DNA of 64,000 nt from an uncultured Ruminococcus sp. GTDB taxonomy: Bacteria; Bacillota; Clostridia; Oscillospirales; Ruminococcaceae. Location of the stretch: the NCBI GenBank assembly GCA_900545345.1, contig UQYQ01000011.1, positions 4,543 to 68,542 of the forward strand, given 5' to 3'. A program made the position numbers and the translations under genes. The notes under the pieces are model-generated. The model ran no database searches, had not been told where the DNA came from, and was given only the letters and a program-made list of their open reading frames with translations. This document shows, in pieces, positions 44,566 to 53,202 of this stretch (position 1 is the stretch's first letter; each line of letters opens with the position of its first letter).

Positions 44566-47103
44566 ATGGCTGCTAAGAAAAAGCCTGCAACAAAACGAAA
44601 AACAAATACAAAGGCAAAAACGGCTCAAAGAAAACCTGCACCGAAAGCGAGCAAAAATGCATTGCCTAAAACAGCTTCCGGTTCTAAAGCAGTTCAGAAG
44701 GTTAATCACAGCCGTACATATTCGATTCTGCTTTTTGCAGCTGCTGTATTAGTTTTTTTATTAACATATGTGTCCGGTTCAGCTTTCTGGCATTCAATGC
44801 ATTTGGGACTCAGAGGGCTTTTCGGATGGTCGGTATTTTTATTAGCACCGGTATTTTTATATATAGCGGTAAAATGTGCGATTGATAAATCACAAAACAT
44901 ATTTATTGCCAAAATTATAGAGAGCGTTGTGCTTATGCTGTTAATTTCGGCACTGTTTCATGTTATTATGATAGGAACTCCAACTCCTGTGAACAGTTCG
45001 TTCTTCAGAAAAATTTCTTCTATATATAACAGCGGAGTAGATTTAAAGGGCGGCGGAGTGTTCGGTTCTATACTCGGATGGCCTTTATATTCTTTGCTTA
45101 ATAAAGTAGGGTCAATAATTGTAATATCACTGCTTATTACCGTATTTTTAATGCTTTTTACAAACAAAACAATTGTCGATTTGTTCAGAGGAGTATCGAA
45201 GCCTATTAAGACGGGTTATACAGCTGTTAAAGAAGATAATGCTCAGAGAATACGGAACAGTGAACACAGGCGTGCTATGGAGCTTGAGGAACATAATAAG
45301 AACGCAAGAGTGGATATTGCTAAGTATCTTGATACAGACAGCAAGCCTAGGACAAAGAAAAAACAAGTTGAAAAAGCAATGCCCGATAAATTTTTCGATC
45401 CTGATCCTACTGATTTTATTGATGTAAATTCAGATTCAAACAAACCTAAGAAAGAAAAGAAAGTAACTCAAAAGCCAAATAAAATGGGTGCAATTAAAGC
45501 AAAGGATCTTCAGGAAATTGTAAAAAATGCACTTCCTGAGGAAAAGAAGCCCGCTAAAGAAAAGGAGCAGAAGTCGGAAATTTATGTTGAAAATAACGGA
45601 CAGACAACATTCTTTGAGGTTGGCAATTCTAAGAGTGCATATAGCTTCCCTCCGATTACACTTTTAAAGCTGCCGGCTCAAAAGGTGGATATAGAAAGCT
45701 ATAAGCAAGAACTTGCAAACCGTTCCGAAACTTTAGTTGATACATTGAGAAGTTTCGGTGTTCAGACAAGAATAGTTGACATTCACAGAGGACCGTCTGT
45801 TACCCGTTATGAGCTTCAGCCTGCAGCAGGTGTAAAGGTTTCTAAGATTACAGGTCTTGCCGATGATATTGCCCTTAATCTTGCAGCAGAGGGAATAAGA
45901 ATTGAAGCTCCTATTCCGGGAAAAGCTGCTGTCGGAATAGAGATAGCCAATGAAAAAAGGGACAGTGTGTCAATAAGAGAGCTTATAGACAGTGATGAAT
46001 TCAGAAATTCAAAGGGTAAGCTTTCATTTGCAGTCGGTAAAGACATAGAGGGAAATATCGTTATGGGTGATATTTCAAAAATGCCTCATATGCTTGTCGC
46101 AGGAACAACCGGTGCAGGTAAATCTGTATTTACTAACTCAATAATTATGAACATACTCTATAAGGCGTCACCTGAAGAGGTTAAGCTGATACTGATTGAC
46201 CCGAAACAGGTAGAGTTCCCGATTTATAACGGAATTCCGCACTTGCTCATTCCTGTAGTAACTGATGCAAGAAAGGCAGCAGGAGCTTTAGGCTGGGCAG
46301 TTTCCGAAATGCTGAAGAGATACAAGAAATTTGCAGACAACGGTGTTCGTGACCTTGAGGATTATAATGAGTATGTAAAAGATAAAGAAGATATGGAGCC
46401 TATGCCTCAGATAGTTATCGTTATAGACGAGCTTGCCGATTTGATGATGGCAGCACCTAAAGAGGTTGAAGATTCTATTTGCCGTATAGCACAGCTTGCC
46501 CGTGCAGCCGGAATGCATCTTATTATTGCTACGCAGTCGCCTCGTGTTGATGTAGTAACAGGACTCATCAAAGCCAATATCCCGAGCCGTGTGGCACTTA
46601 AAGTTTCTAATAATACCGATTCCCGTGTTATCTTAGACGAGGGCGGTGCCGAAAAGCTTCTCGGAAAGGGAGACCTTTTGTACAAGCCTGTAGGACTTGG
46701 AAAACCTATGAGAATACAGGGAAGCTTCATTCCGACAAGCGAAGTAAGAGCAGTGGTTAACTTCTTGAAGAATCAGTCCAAAGCTGAGTACAGCGATACG
46801 ATTATTGAAGAGATTGACAGTCATGTTCCTCAGCAAAAGGGTGAGAAAAAGGGTAGCTCTGATATTTCATCTGAAAATACAGACGATAAGCTTGAAGAAG
46901 CTATTAAGGTCATTGTGGAAAATCAGACAGCTTCGACATCATTCCTGCAGAGAAAGCTTAGTCTTGGCTATGCAAGGGCTGCCAGAATAATGGACGAGCT
47001 TGAGCAGATGGGGGTTATCGGACCTGCACAGGGTGCAAAACCGAGAGAAATTCTAATGTCGAAAGAGCAATGGCTAGAGAGAAGTACAATGAGTGAAGAG
47101 TAG
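44566..47103 (+). CDS. ftsK: DNA translocase FtsK/SpoIIIE
   Basis: This membrane-anchored DNA pump clears chromosomes from the division or sporulation septum. It has about 845 residues: a Lys/Ala-rich N-terminus (about 1–45), four membrane helices (about 50–205), a charged linker, and the motor with Walker A GAGKS (516–520) and IVIVIDELADLMM. A C-terminal gamma winged helix (SFLQRKLSLGYARAARIMDELE) reads orientation sequences. ATG 44566 follows AAAGGAG. TepA–YlzJ synteny favours the SpoIIIE name. Confidence 0.94.
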   Translation: MAAKKKPATKRKTNTKAKTAQRKPAPKASKNALPKTASGSKAVQKVNHSRTYSILLFAAAVLVFLLTYVSGSAFWHSMHLGLRGLFGWSVFLLAPVFLYIAVKCAIDKSQNIFIAKIIESVVLMLLISALFHVIMIGTPTPVNSSFFRKISSIYNSGVDLKGGGVFGSILGWPLYSLLNKVGSIIVISLLITVFLMLFTNKTIVDLFRGVSKPIKTGYTAVKEDNAQRIRNSEHRRAMELEEHNKNARVDIAKYLDTDSKPRTKKKQVEKAMPDKFFDPDPTDFIDVNSDSNKPKKEKKVTQKPNKMGAIKAKDLQEIVKNALPEEKKPAKEKEQKSEIYVENNGQTTFFEVGNSKSAYSFPPITLLKLPAQKVDIESYKQELANRSETLVDTLRSFGVQTRIVDIHRGPSVTRYELQPAAGVKVSKITGLADDIALNLAAEGIRIEAPIPGKAAVGIEIANEKRDSVSIRELIDSDEFRNSKGKLSFAVGKDIEGNIVMGDISKMPHMLVAGTTGAGKSVFTNSIIMNILYKASPEEVKLILIDPKQVEFPIYNGIPHLLIPVVTDARKAAGALGWAVSEMLKRYKKFADNGVRDLEDYNEYVKDKEDMEPMPQIVIVIDELADLMMAAPKEVEDSICRIAQLARAAGMHLIIATQSPRVDVVTGLIKANIPSRVALKVSNNTDSRVILDEGGAEKLLGKGDLLYKPVGLGKPMRIQGSFIPTSEVRAVVNFLKNQSKAEYSDTIIEEIDSHVPQQKGEKKGSSDISSENTDDKLEEAIKVIVENQTASTSFLQRKLSLGYARAARIMDELEQMGVIGPAQGAKPREILMSKEQWLERSTMSEE

Positions 47104-47170
47104 GTTGTTATTTTTATATTGATTTATAGTTATTTTTATTACTAAAATCAATGCATTAGGAGAGTTTATT

Positions 47171-47887
47171 ATGGCAATGTGGAATCCGTGGCGAGGATGT
47201 AAAAAATGTAGTGATGGATGTTTAAATTGCTATATACATAAAGGTGATTTAAAAAGAAAAATTAACACAAATGAGATAGTCAAAACAAAAGATTTTGCGA
47301 AACCAATAGAAAAATTTAAAAACGGCAGTTATAAAATGAAGGCTGGTCTTGTTTATTTATGTTTTTGTACTGACTTTTTAATTGAAGAAGCAGATGAATG
47401 GAGAAAAGAATGTTGGAAAATGATTAATGAAAGACAAGACTGTACTTTTTTGTTTTTAACGAAAAGAATTGATCGATTCATGAAATGTATTCCAGATGAT
47501 TGGAACAATGGTTATGATAATATAGTTGTATGCTGTACTATTGAAAATCAGAAAAACGCTGATTTAAAATTAACTATATTTGATGAGTTACCTATAAAAC
47601 ACAAATGTATTACAGTACAACCACTATTAGAAAAGATAGATATAGAAAAACATCTTGATAATATAGAACTTGTAGTAGTCGGAGGAGAATCCGATATAAA
47701 TGCTAGACCACTGGATTATGAATGGGTATTAGATATCAGAAAACAATGTATAAGAAGAAATGTTAATTTTGAATTCAGACAATGTGGAACCTATACTATA
47801 AAAGACAGAAAAAAATATAAAATACAAACAAAAGATTTATGTAAACAAGCAAAATTAGCAAATATAGATTATAAGTGCAATTGTTAA
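47171..47887 (+). CDS. DUF5131 (phage Gp37/Gp68-like) cysteine-motif protein
   Basis: The 238-residue product has an N-terminal WNPWRGCKKCSDGCLNCY motif, with CxxC-type spacing reminiscent of radical SAM clusters, and later LFLTKRIDR and VVGGESDINARPLDYEW. It matches the DUF5131 family often found in phages and mobile islands. AGGAGAG precedes ATG 47171. The gene is noticeably more A-rich than its neighbours and sits alone between ftsK and ygiQ, suggesting later insertion. Activity unknown. Confidence 0.8.
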   Translation: MAMWNPWRGCKKCSDGCLNCYIHKGDLKRKINTNEIVKTKDFAKPIEKFKNGSYKMKAGLVYLCFCTDFLIEEADEWRKECWKMINERQDCTFLFLTKRIDRFMKCIPDDWNNGYDNIVVCCTIENQKNADLKLTIFDELPIKHKCITVQPLLEKIDIEKHLDNIELVVVGGESDINARPLDYEWVLDIRKQCIRRNVNFEFRQCGTYTIKDRKKYKIQTKDLCKQAKLANIDYKCNC

Positions 47888-47917
47888 ATTATTAATTATT
47901 TTAGGAAGTGAAATCAA

Positions 47918-49819
47918 ATGGCTTTTTTGCCTATAACAAAATCAGATATGATAAAACAGGGCATAGAGCAATTTGATTTTGTTTATGTTTCTGGTGATGC
48001 ATATGTTGACCATTCAAGTTTCGGAGTTGCAATTATTTCCAGAGTTTTAGAGCATAACGGATTTACCGTAGGAATAATCCCTCAGCCGGATTTAAGTAAT
48101 GATTTTGATTTGATGCGGTTTGGGAAACCAAGACTTGCTTTTTTGGTTACTGCGGGCAATATTGACTCTATGGTTGCACATTATACAGTGGCTAAAAGAA
48201 AGCGTTCCGATGACGCTTTTACCCCGGGAGGAAAGGCAGGTAAACGCCCCGACAGAGCAGTAACCGTATATACCAAAAGGTTAAAGAATATTTATCCTGA
48301 TGTTCCTGTTTTGATAGGCGGACTTGAAGCTTCACTCAGACGATTTGCACATTACGATTACTGGAAAGACGGTGTGCTGCCGTCTGTTTTGGTTGATTCG
48401 GGTGCCGATTTGCTGATGTTCGGAATGGGCGAACATTCTGTAGTGGAAATCGCAAACAGATTAAATAAAGGTGAGTCAGTATCTGATATTAAAGATGTAA
48501 GAGGTACCTGCTATTTAGTTGAACCTAAAGACACGCCGTACGGTGCTGTTCAGTGTCCGGGCTTTGATGAAGCAAAGCGTGATAAAAAGCTTTATGCAAA
48601 GGCTTGCAGAATTCAATATGACGAACAGGATGAAGTCTACGGAAGAATGGTTATTCAGCGTCAGGGCGATAAAATGCTTGTTCAGAATCCTCCTGCATTA
48701 GCACTTACAACTGAAGAGCTTGATGAAGTTTACTCACTTCCGTATATGAGAACATATCACCCTATATATGAAAGTCAGGGAGGAGTTCCTGCAATAGATG
48801 AAGTCAAGTTTTCAATAACTCATAACAGAGGCTGTTTCGGCTTCTGTAATTTTTGTTCTATTGCTTTGCACCAGGGAAGAAAAATTACTGTAAGAAGCGA
48901 AGAGTCTATACTTCACGAAGCCAAACAGCTTACAGAGATGGAAGATTTTAAGGGATACATTCACGATGTCGGCGGACCTACTGCAAACTTCAGATTTCCG
49001 TCGTGTAAAAAACAGCTTGAGTCGGGTCTTTGCAAGGGAAGAAAATGTTTAGCACCGAAGCCTTGTCCTAATTTAGATGTTGACCATACTGAATATTTGG
49101 ATATTTTAAGAAAGCTTAGAAAAATTAAAGGTGTTAAAAAAGTTTTTATCCGTTCGGGTATAAGGTATGATTATCTAAATGAAGACACAAATGACGAGTT
49201 TATGAGAGAGCTTATTGAAAATCATATAAGCGGTCAGCTGAGGGTTGCACCTGAGCATTGTTCGGCGGCAGTTCTTGATAAAATGGGAAAACCTCATATT
49301 CAAGCTTATATAAAATTTCAGAAGAAGTTTTATGAAATAACAAAGAAACGGGGAAAAGAGCAGTATTTAGTTCCTTATCTTATGTCATCGCACCCCGGAA
49401 GCACATTAAAAGATGCGGTTGAACTTGCTTTATTTCTAAAGAAAAATAAAATTCATCCTGATCAGGTTCAGGATTTCTATCCAACGCCGGGTACAATATC
49501 AACATGTATGTATTACACCGGTCTTGACCCTTATACATTAGAGCCTGTATATGTTGCAAAAACTCCTGAAGAAAAAGATTTGCAGAGAACCCTTTTGCAG
49601 TATTATAAGCCTCAGAACAGGCGAAAGGTTATTGTAGCTCTTCAAAAGGCACATAGAACAGACCTTATCGGAAAGGGTGCAAACTGTTTAGTCGAACCTG
49701 ACGCTGAGTATTTAAGAGAAACTGAATGCAAGGCTTCATATAAAAAGAACGTAGCTAAAAACAAAAAAGGAAACAAAGTAAAATGGCAGGGAAATCAAGT
49801 AAGAAAACACAGAAGATAG
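47918..49819 (+). CDS. ygiQ: YgiQ family radical SAM protein
   Basis: This 633-residue B12-independent-looking radical SAM protein of the UPF0313/YgiQ family has the 4Fe-4S motif CFGFCNFC (C306, C310, C313). It also has the N-terminal FLPITKSDM and YVSGDAYVDHSSFG and the C-terminal TPGTISTCMYYTGLDP and RTDLIGKGANCLV motifs. The tail is Lys/Asn-rich. The reaction is unknown. It overlaps the next gene by 37 bases. Confidence 0.9.
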   Translation: MAFLPITKSDMIKQGIEQFDFVYVSGDAYVDHSSFGVAIISRVLEHNGFTVGIIPQPDLSNDFDLMRFGKPRLAFLVTAGNIDSMVAHYTVAKRKRSDDAFTPGGKAGKRPDRAVTVYTKRLKNIYPDVPVLIGGLEASLRRFAHYDYWKDGVLPSVLVDSGADLLMFGMGEHSVVEIANRLNKGESVSDIKDVRGTCYLVEPKDTPYGAVQCPGFDEAKRDKKLYAKACRIQYDEQDEVYGRMVIQRQGDKMLVQNPPALALTTEELDEVYSLPYMRTYHPIYESQGGVPAIDEVKFSITHNRGCFGFCNFCSIALHQGRKITVRSEESILHEAKQLTEMEDFKGYIHDVGGPTANFRFPSCKKQLESGLCKGRKCLAPKPCPNLDVDHTEYLDILRKLRKIKGVKKVFIRSGIRYDYLNEDTNDEFMRELIENHISGQLRVAPEHCSAAVLDKMGKPHIQAYIKFQKKFYEITKKRGKEQYLVPYLMSSHPGSTLKDAVELALFLKKNKIHPDQVQDFYPTPGTISTCMYYTGLDPYTLEPVYVAKTPEEKDLQRTLLQYYKPQNRRKVIVALQKAHRTDLIGKGANCLVEPDAEYLRETECKASYKKNVAKNKKGNKVKWQGNQVRKHRR

Positions 49820-50721
49820 CGTCTGCTGTAACAATCATTGTTATTGCTTTGGTTGCTGCAGTAGTTACACACTTTACCGACTTCGGTGAAAAAATTAAAG
49901 AAAATACAGGACTTTCGCAAAAGCCGGCTTCAAGTGCTGAATTATCTGTACATTTTATTGATGTCGGTCAGGGTGACTGCACGCTTGTTATGTGTGAAGG
50001 TCACAATATGCTTATTGATGCCGGTGAAAGTGATCAGGGAAAAAAGGTTGTTGAATATTTAAAAGCTCAGAACATAAGCCGTCTTGATTATGTTATCGGG
50101 ACTCATCCTCATTCGGACCATATCGGCGGTCTTAGGGCGGTTGTGGAAAGTGATATAAAGATTGATAAAATAATAATGCCTAAAATTCCTGATGAACAGG
50201 TTCCTACCTCTTATACATATACAAAGCTTTTAAAAGCAATTATAAATAAAGGTTTAACTGTGACAAAAGCCGATGATTCGGAATTTGATTTGGGCTGTGC
50301 CGTTATAAATACCTATACACCGAAAAAAGTTTATAAAAATCTGAATGATTATTCTGTCGCAACAAAAATAACGCATGGCGGCAACAGCTTTCTTATAACG
50401 GGTGATTTAGGCAAACAAAGTGAAAAAGAACTTATAAACAGAGGCTGTAATTTATCCGCTAAGGTTTTACAGGCAGGGCACCATGGAAGCCGTGAATCAT
50501 CAATTAAACAGTTTTTGGAAAAAGTTCATCCGTCATATGCGGTAATACAGTGCGGTGCAGGTAACAGCTATGGTCATCCGCATGATGAAGCTCTTGAAAG
50601 AATCAGCAAGTATGCGGAAAAAATTTATCGGAATGATAAAGACGGAACGATAGTATTTGAATCTGACGGAAAAGGAATGAATATTAATTTTGAAAAGTCT
50701 GATAATCAGCAGAAAGGCTAG
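49783..50721 (+). CDS. ComEC C-terminal-like metallo-beta-lactamase-fold hydrolase
   Basis: This membrane-anchored or secreted hydrolase has 312 residues, with one N-terminal hydrophobic helix (about 12–30). The MBL domain starts at LSVHFIDVGQGDCTLV, with zinc motif THPHSDH (107–113), GDLG and AGHHGSRES. It resembles the hydrolase domain of ComEC without its channel. AAAGGA lies 11 bases before ATG 49783 within ygiQ. It is followed by a DUF3006 gene, a common pairing. The substrate (DNA or nucleotide) is inferred. Confidence 0.85.
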   Translation: MAGKSSKKTQKIASAVTIIVIALVAAVVTHFTDFGEKIKENTGLSQKPASSAELSVHFIDVGQGDCTLVMCEGHNMLIDAGESDQGKKVVEYLKAQNISRLDYVIGTHPHSDHIGGLRAVVESDIKIDKIIMPKIPDEQVPTSYTYTKLLKAIINKGLTVTKADDSEFDLGCAVINTYTPKKVYKNLNDYSVATKITHGGNSFLITGDLGKQSEKELINRGCNLSAKVLQAGHHGSRESSIKQFLEKVHPSYAVIQCGAGNSYGHPHDEALERISKYAEKIYRNDKDGTIVFESDGKGMNINFEKSDNQQKG

Positions 50722-50731
50722 TTAATAAATT

Positions 50732-50959
50732 ATGAAAGATGAAACTTTAATTGTTGAAAGAGTTGAGGACTCAGTTGTTACTATCGAAAAATCAGAGAAT
50801 GAGTTTTATAATATCAGTATAAGTGAAATCGGTTTTGATGTACATGAAGGTGATGTTTTAAAATACAATGACGGAAAGTATTCTATCGATAAGGATAAAA
50901 CCGAAGAATTGAGAAAAATTGCAGTCTATCTTCAAAACCGGGCATTTGGGACAGATTAA
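50732..50959 (+). CDS. DUF3006 family protein
   Basis: The 75-residue product is all-beta-looking, reading IVERVEDSVVTIEKSENEFYNISISEIGFDVHEGDVL, which follows the DUF3006 pattern. It lies 10 bases after the MBL hydrolase, its usual partner. Function unknown. Confidence 0.8.
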   Translation: MKDETLIVERVEDSVVTIEKSENEFYNISISEIGFDVHEGDVLKYNDGKYSIDKDKTEELRKIAVYLQNRAFGTD

Positions 50960-51007
50960 AGCAAGGCTGTTGAAAACTGAATTTTAAAAATACGGAGGAT
51001 ATATTAA

Positions 51008-51883
51008 ATGGATAAGGACTTGCTTTTGACTTTAGAAGATAACCTTCCAAAGCTTTCAAAAGGACATAAGCTTATTGCACATTATGTTTTAGAGCATTTT
51101 GACAAATCTGCTTTTATGACTGCTTCAAAGCTGGGTCAAACTGTTGGGGTCAGTGAATCAACAGTTGTCAGATTTGCTATTGAATTGGGATTTGACGGTT
51201 ATCCGGGATTTCAAAAAGCACTTCAGGATTTGATGAGAAACAAGCTTACCTCTTTTCAGCGTATTAATGTAACTTCTGATCAGATTGGTGAAGGTGATAT
51301 TCTTGAAAAGGTTTTAAGTCTTGATATTGACAGAATCAGAGGAACTTTAAATGATTGCTCAAAGAAAGATTTTTATGAAGCTGTTGACAGAATTGAAAAT
51401 GCTAATTCAATATATGTTATAGGAACAAGAAGCTCATCAGCACTTGCATCTTTTACAGCGTATTATCTTAACTTGATTTTTCCTTATGTTAAGTTGGTGC
51501 GTTCTTCTTCAACAAGTGAGATGTTTGAACAAATATTAAGGATAGACAGTAAAGATGTAGTTATAGGCTTTTCTTTTCCAAGATATTCAAAACAGACCTT
51601 AAATGCACTCAAATATGCTCGTGACAATGGTGCCGGGGTTATTGCTTTTACTGACAGTAACAATTCACCTTTGGTTAAATATGCAGATAATGTTTTGATA
51701 GCTCAGAGCGATATAGCATCTTTTGTCGATTCTCTGGTAGCACCTCTTAGCTTAATAAACGCTTTGATTGTCGCCGTTTCAATAAATAAACGGGAAAAAC
51801 TTTTAAACAACTTTAAAAAGCTTGAGGATATTTGGGAAAAATATGATGTGTATGAAAAAAATGAGGATAAGGTTGAAATTTGA
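51008..51883 (+). CDS. MurR/RpiR family transcriptional regulator
   Basis: The N-terminal HTH_6 domain (about 1–77, KLGQTVGVSESTVVRFAIELGFDGYPGFQ) is followed by a SIS sugar-phosphate-binding domain (VIGTRSSSALASF, SFPRYSKQTLNALKYA). Such proteins respond to phosphosugars, often amino sugars. GGAGG lies before ATG 51008. No sugar-utilisation operon is adjacent, so the target is unknown. Confidence 0.9.
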   Translation: MDKDLLLTLEDNLPKLSKGHKLIAHYVLEHFDKSAFMTASKLGQTVGVSESTVVRFAIELGFDGYPGFQKALQDLMRNKLTSFQRINVTSDQIGEGDILEKVLSLDIDRIRGTLNDCSKKDFYEAVDRIENANSIYVIGTRSSSALASFTAYYLNLIFPYVKLVRSSSTSEMFEQILRIDSKDVVIGFSFPRYSKQTLNALKYARDNGAGVIAFTDSNNSPLVKYADNVLIAQSDIASFVDSLVAPLSLINALIVAVSINKREKLLNNFKKLEDIWEKYDVYEKNEDKVEI

Positions 51884-51918
51884 TATAAAATATTAAATCT
51901 CGGAAAGAAGATGTTTTT

Positions 51919-53151
51919 ATAAAAAAGTATGATGTTATTGTTATCGGAGGAGGGGCTGCAGGACTGTTTTCTTCTATAATGTCAGCCCGTAAGGGCAAAT
52001 CTGTTTTGATTATTGAGAAAAATAAAATATTAGGCAAAAAGCTTTTAATAACAGGCAAAGGAAGATGCAATGTTACAAACAACTGTGACATAGAAACAGT
52101 TCTAAAAAACATTCCTCGCAATTCTAAATTTTTATATAGTGCAATGTATTCGTTTTCTCCCGGTGATACAATTCAGTTTTTTGAAGAGCTTGGTGTTCCT
52201 TTAAAAACCGAACGAGGGAACAGAGTTTTTCCGATAAGCGATGATGCAAAAGATATAGTTAAGGCACTTGCCGACGAAGTTAATAGATTGGATATAACTG
52301 TTTTAAGAGAAAAAGTAACTGATATTTTAATCGTTGAAAACCAAACAGCAGGTGTAAAATGTGCGGACAAAGAGTTTTTATCCGATAATGTGATAGTGTC
52401 GACAGGCGGTAAATCATATCCGAGAACAGGTTCAACCGGTGACGGATATAGATTTGCCGAGTCTGTCGGTCATACACTAAGTAACATAAAACCGTCTTTG
52501 GTTCCTCTTGAAACAAAGCAGGATTTTCCTAAAGCTCTTATGGGGCTGTCACTTCGTAATGTAACTTTGAGTCTTTATGAAGAAGGAAGGAAGAAGCCTC
52601 TGTATTCGGAACTGGGTGAAATGATTTTCACACACTTTGGTGTTTCAGGACCGCTTGTTCTGTCGGCCAGTGCACATATAAAGGATATAGATGAAAAAGA
52701 TTATTATTTTTTGATTGATTTAAAGCCCGGATTGGACGAACAGGCGCTTGACAAGAGAATACTGAGAGATTTTTCTGACAATCCGAACAGAAATTTTTCA
52801 AATGTTTTAAAGAAGCTTTTGCCGCTGAAAATGATTCCTGTTATAATAGAATTATCAGGGATTGACGAAGAAGAAAAGGTAAATAATATTTCTAAAGATA
52901 AGAGAAAAAATCTGGTTAAACTTCTTAAAAATCTTCGTATAGATATAAAGAGCTTCCGCCCGATTGAAGAAGCAATTATAACAAGAGGCGGAATAAATGT
53001 TAAAGAAATAAATCCGGGAAGCATGGAATCAAAAATTATAAAAGGACTTTACTTTATAGGTGAGGTTTTGGATGTGGATGCGTACACAGGCGGTTTCAAT
53101 CTTCAGATTGCATTTTCCACAGCGAATCTTGCTGCACAGAGTATTGATTAA
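51919..53151 (+). CDS. HI0933-family NAD(P)/FAD-dependent oxidoreductase (non-canonical start)
   Basis: The protein begins KKYDVIVIGGGAAGLFSS, the FAD-binding Rossmann loop, and contains TGKGRCNVTN, STGGKSYPRTGSTGDGY and the C-terminal GEVLDVDAYTGGFNLQIAFST, so it is clearly this family. The first in-frame ATG (51979) lies after the GGGAAG loop and cannot be the start. The frame is open upstream to 51889 without ATG, GTG, TTG or CTG. GGAAAGAAG (51902–51910) points to ATA 51919. Alternatively one T is missing from the T-run at 51914–51918 after ATG 51911. Confidence 0.82.
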   Translation: MKKYDVIVIGGGAAGLFSSIMSARKGKSVLIIEKNKILGKKLLITGKGRCNVTNNCDIETVLKNIPRNSKFLYSAMYSFSPGDTIQFFEELGVPLKTERGNRVFPISDDAKDIVKALADEVNRLDITVLREKVTDILIVENQTAGVKCADKEFLSDNVIVSTGGKSYPRTGSTGDGYRFAESVGHTLSNIKPSLVPLETKQDFPKALMGLSLRNVTLSLYEEGRKKPLYSELGEMIFTHFGVSGPLVLSASAHIKDIDEKDYYFLIDLKPGLDEQALDKRILRDFSDNPNRNFSNVLKKLLPLKMIPVIIELSGIDEEEKVNNISKDKRKNLVKLLKNLRIDIKSFRPIEEAIITRGGINVKEINPGSMESKIIKGLYFIGEVLDVDAYTGGFNLQIAFSTANLAAQSID

Positions 53152-53202
53152 ATAATATATTTAACTTGAAAGTTCATTCTTCGAGTTGAAACGGAGGAAA
53201 TT

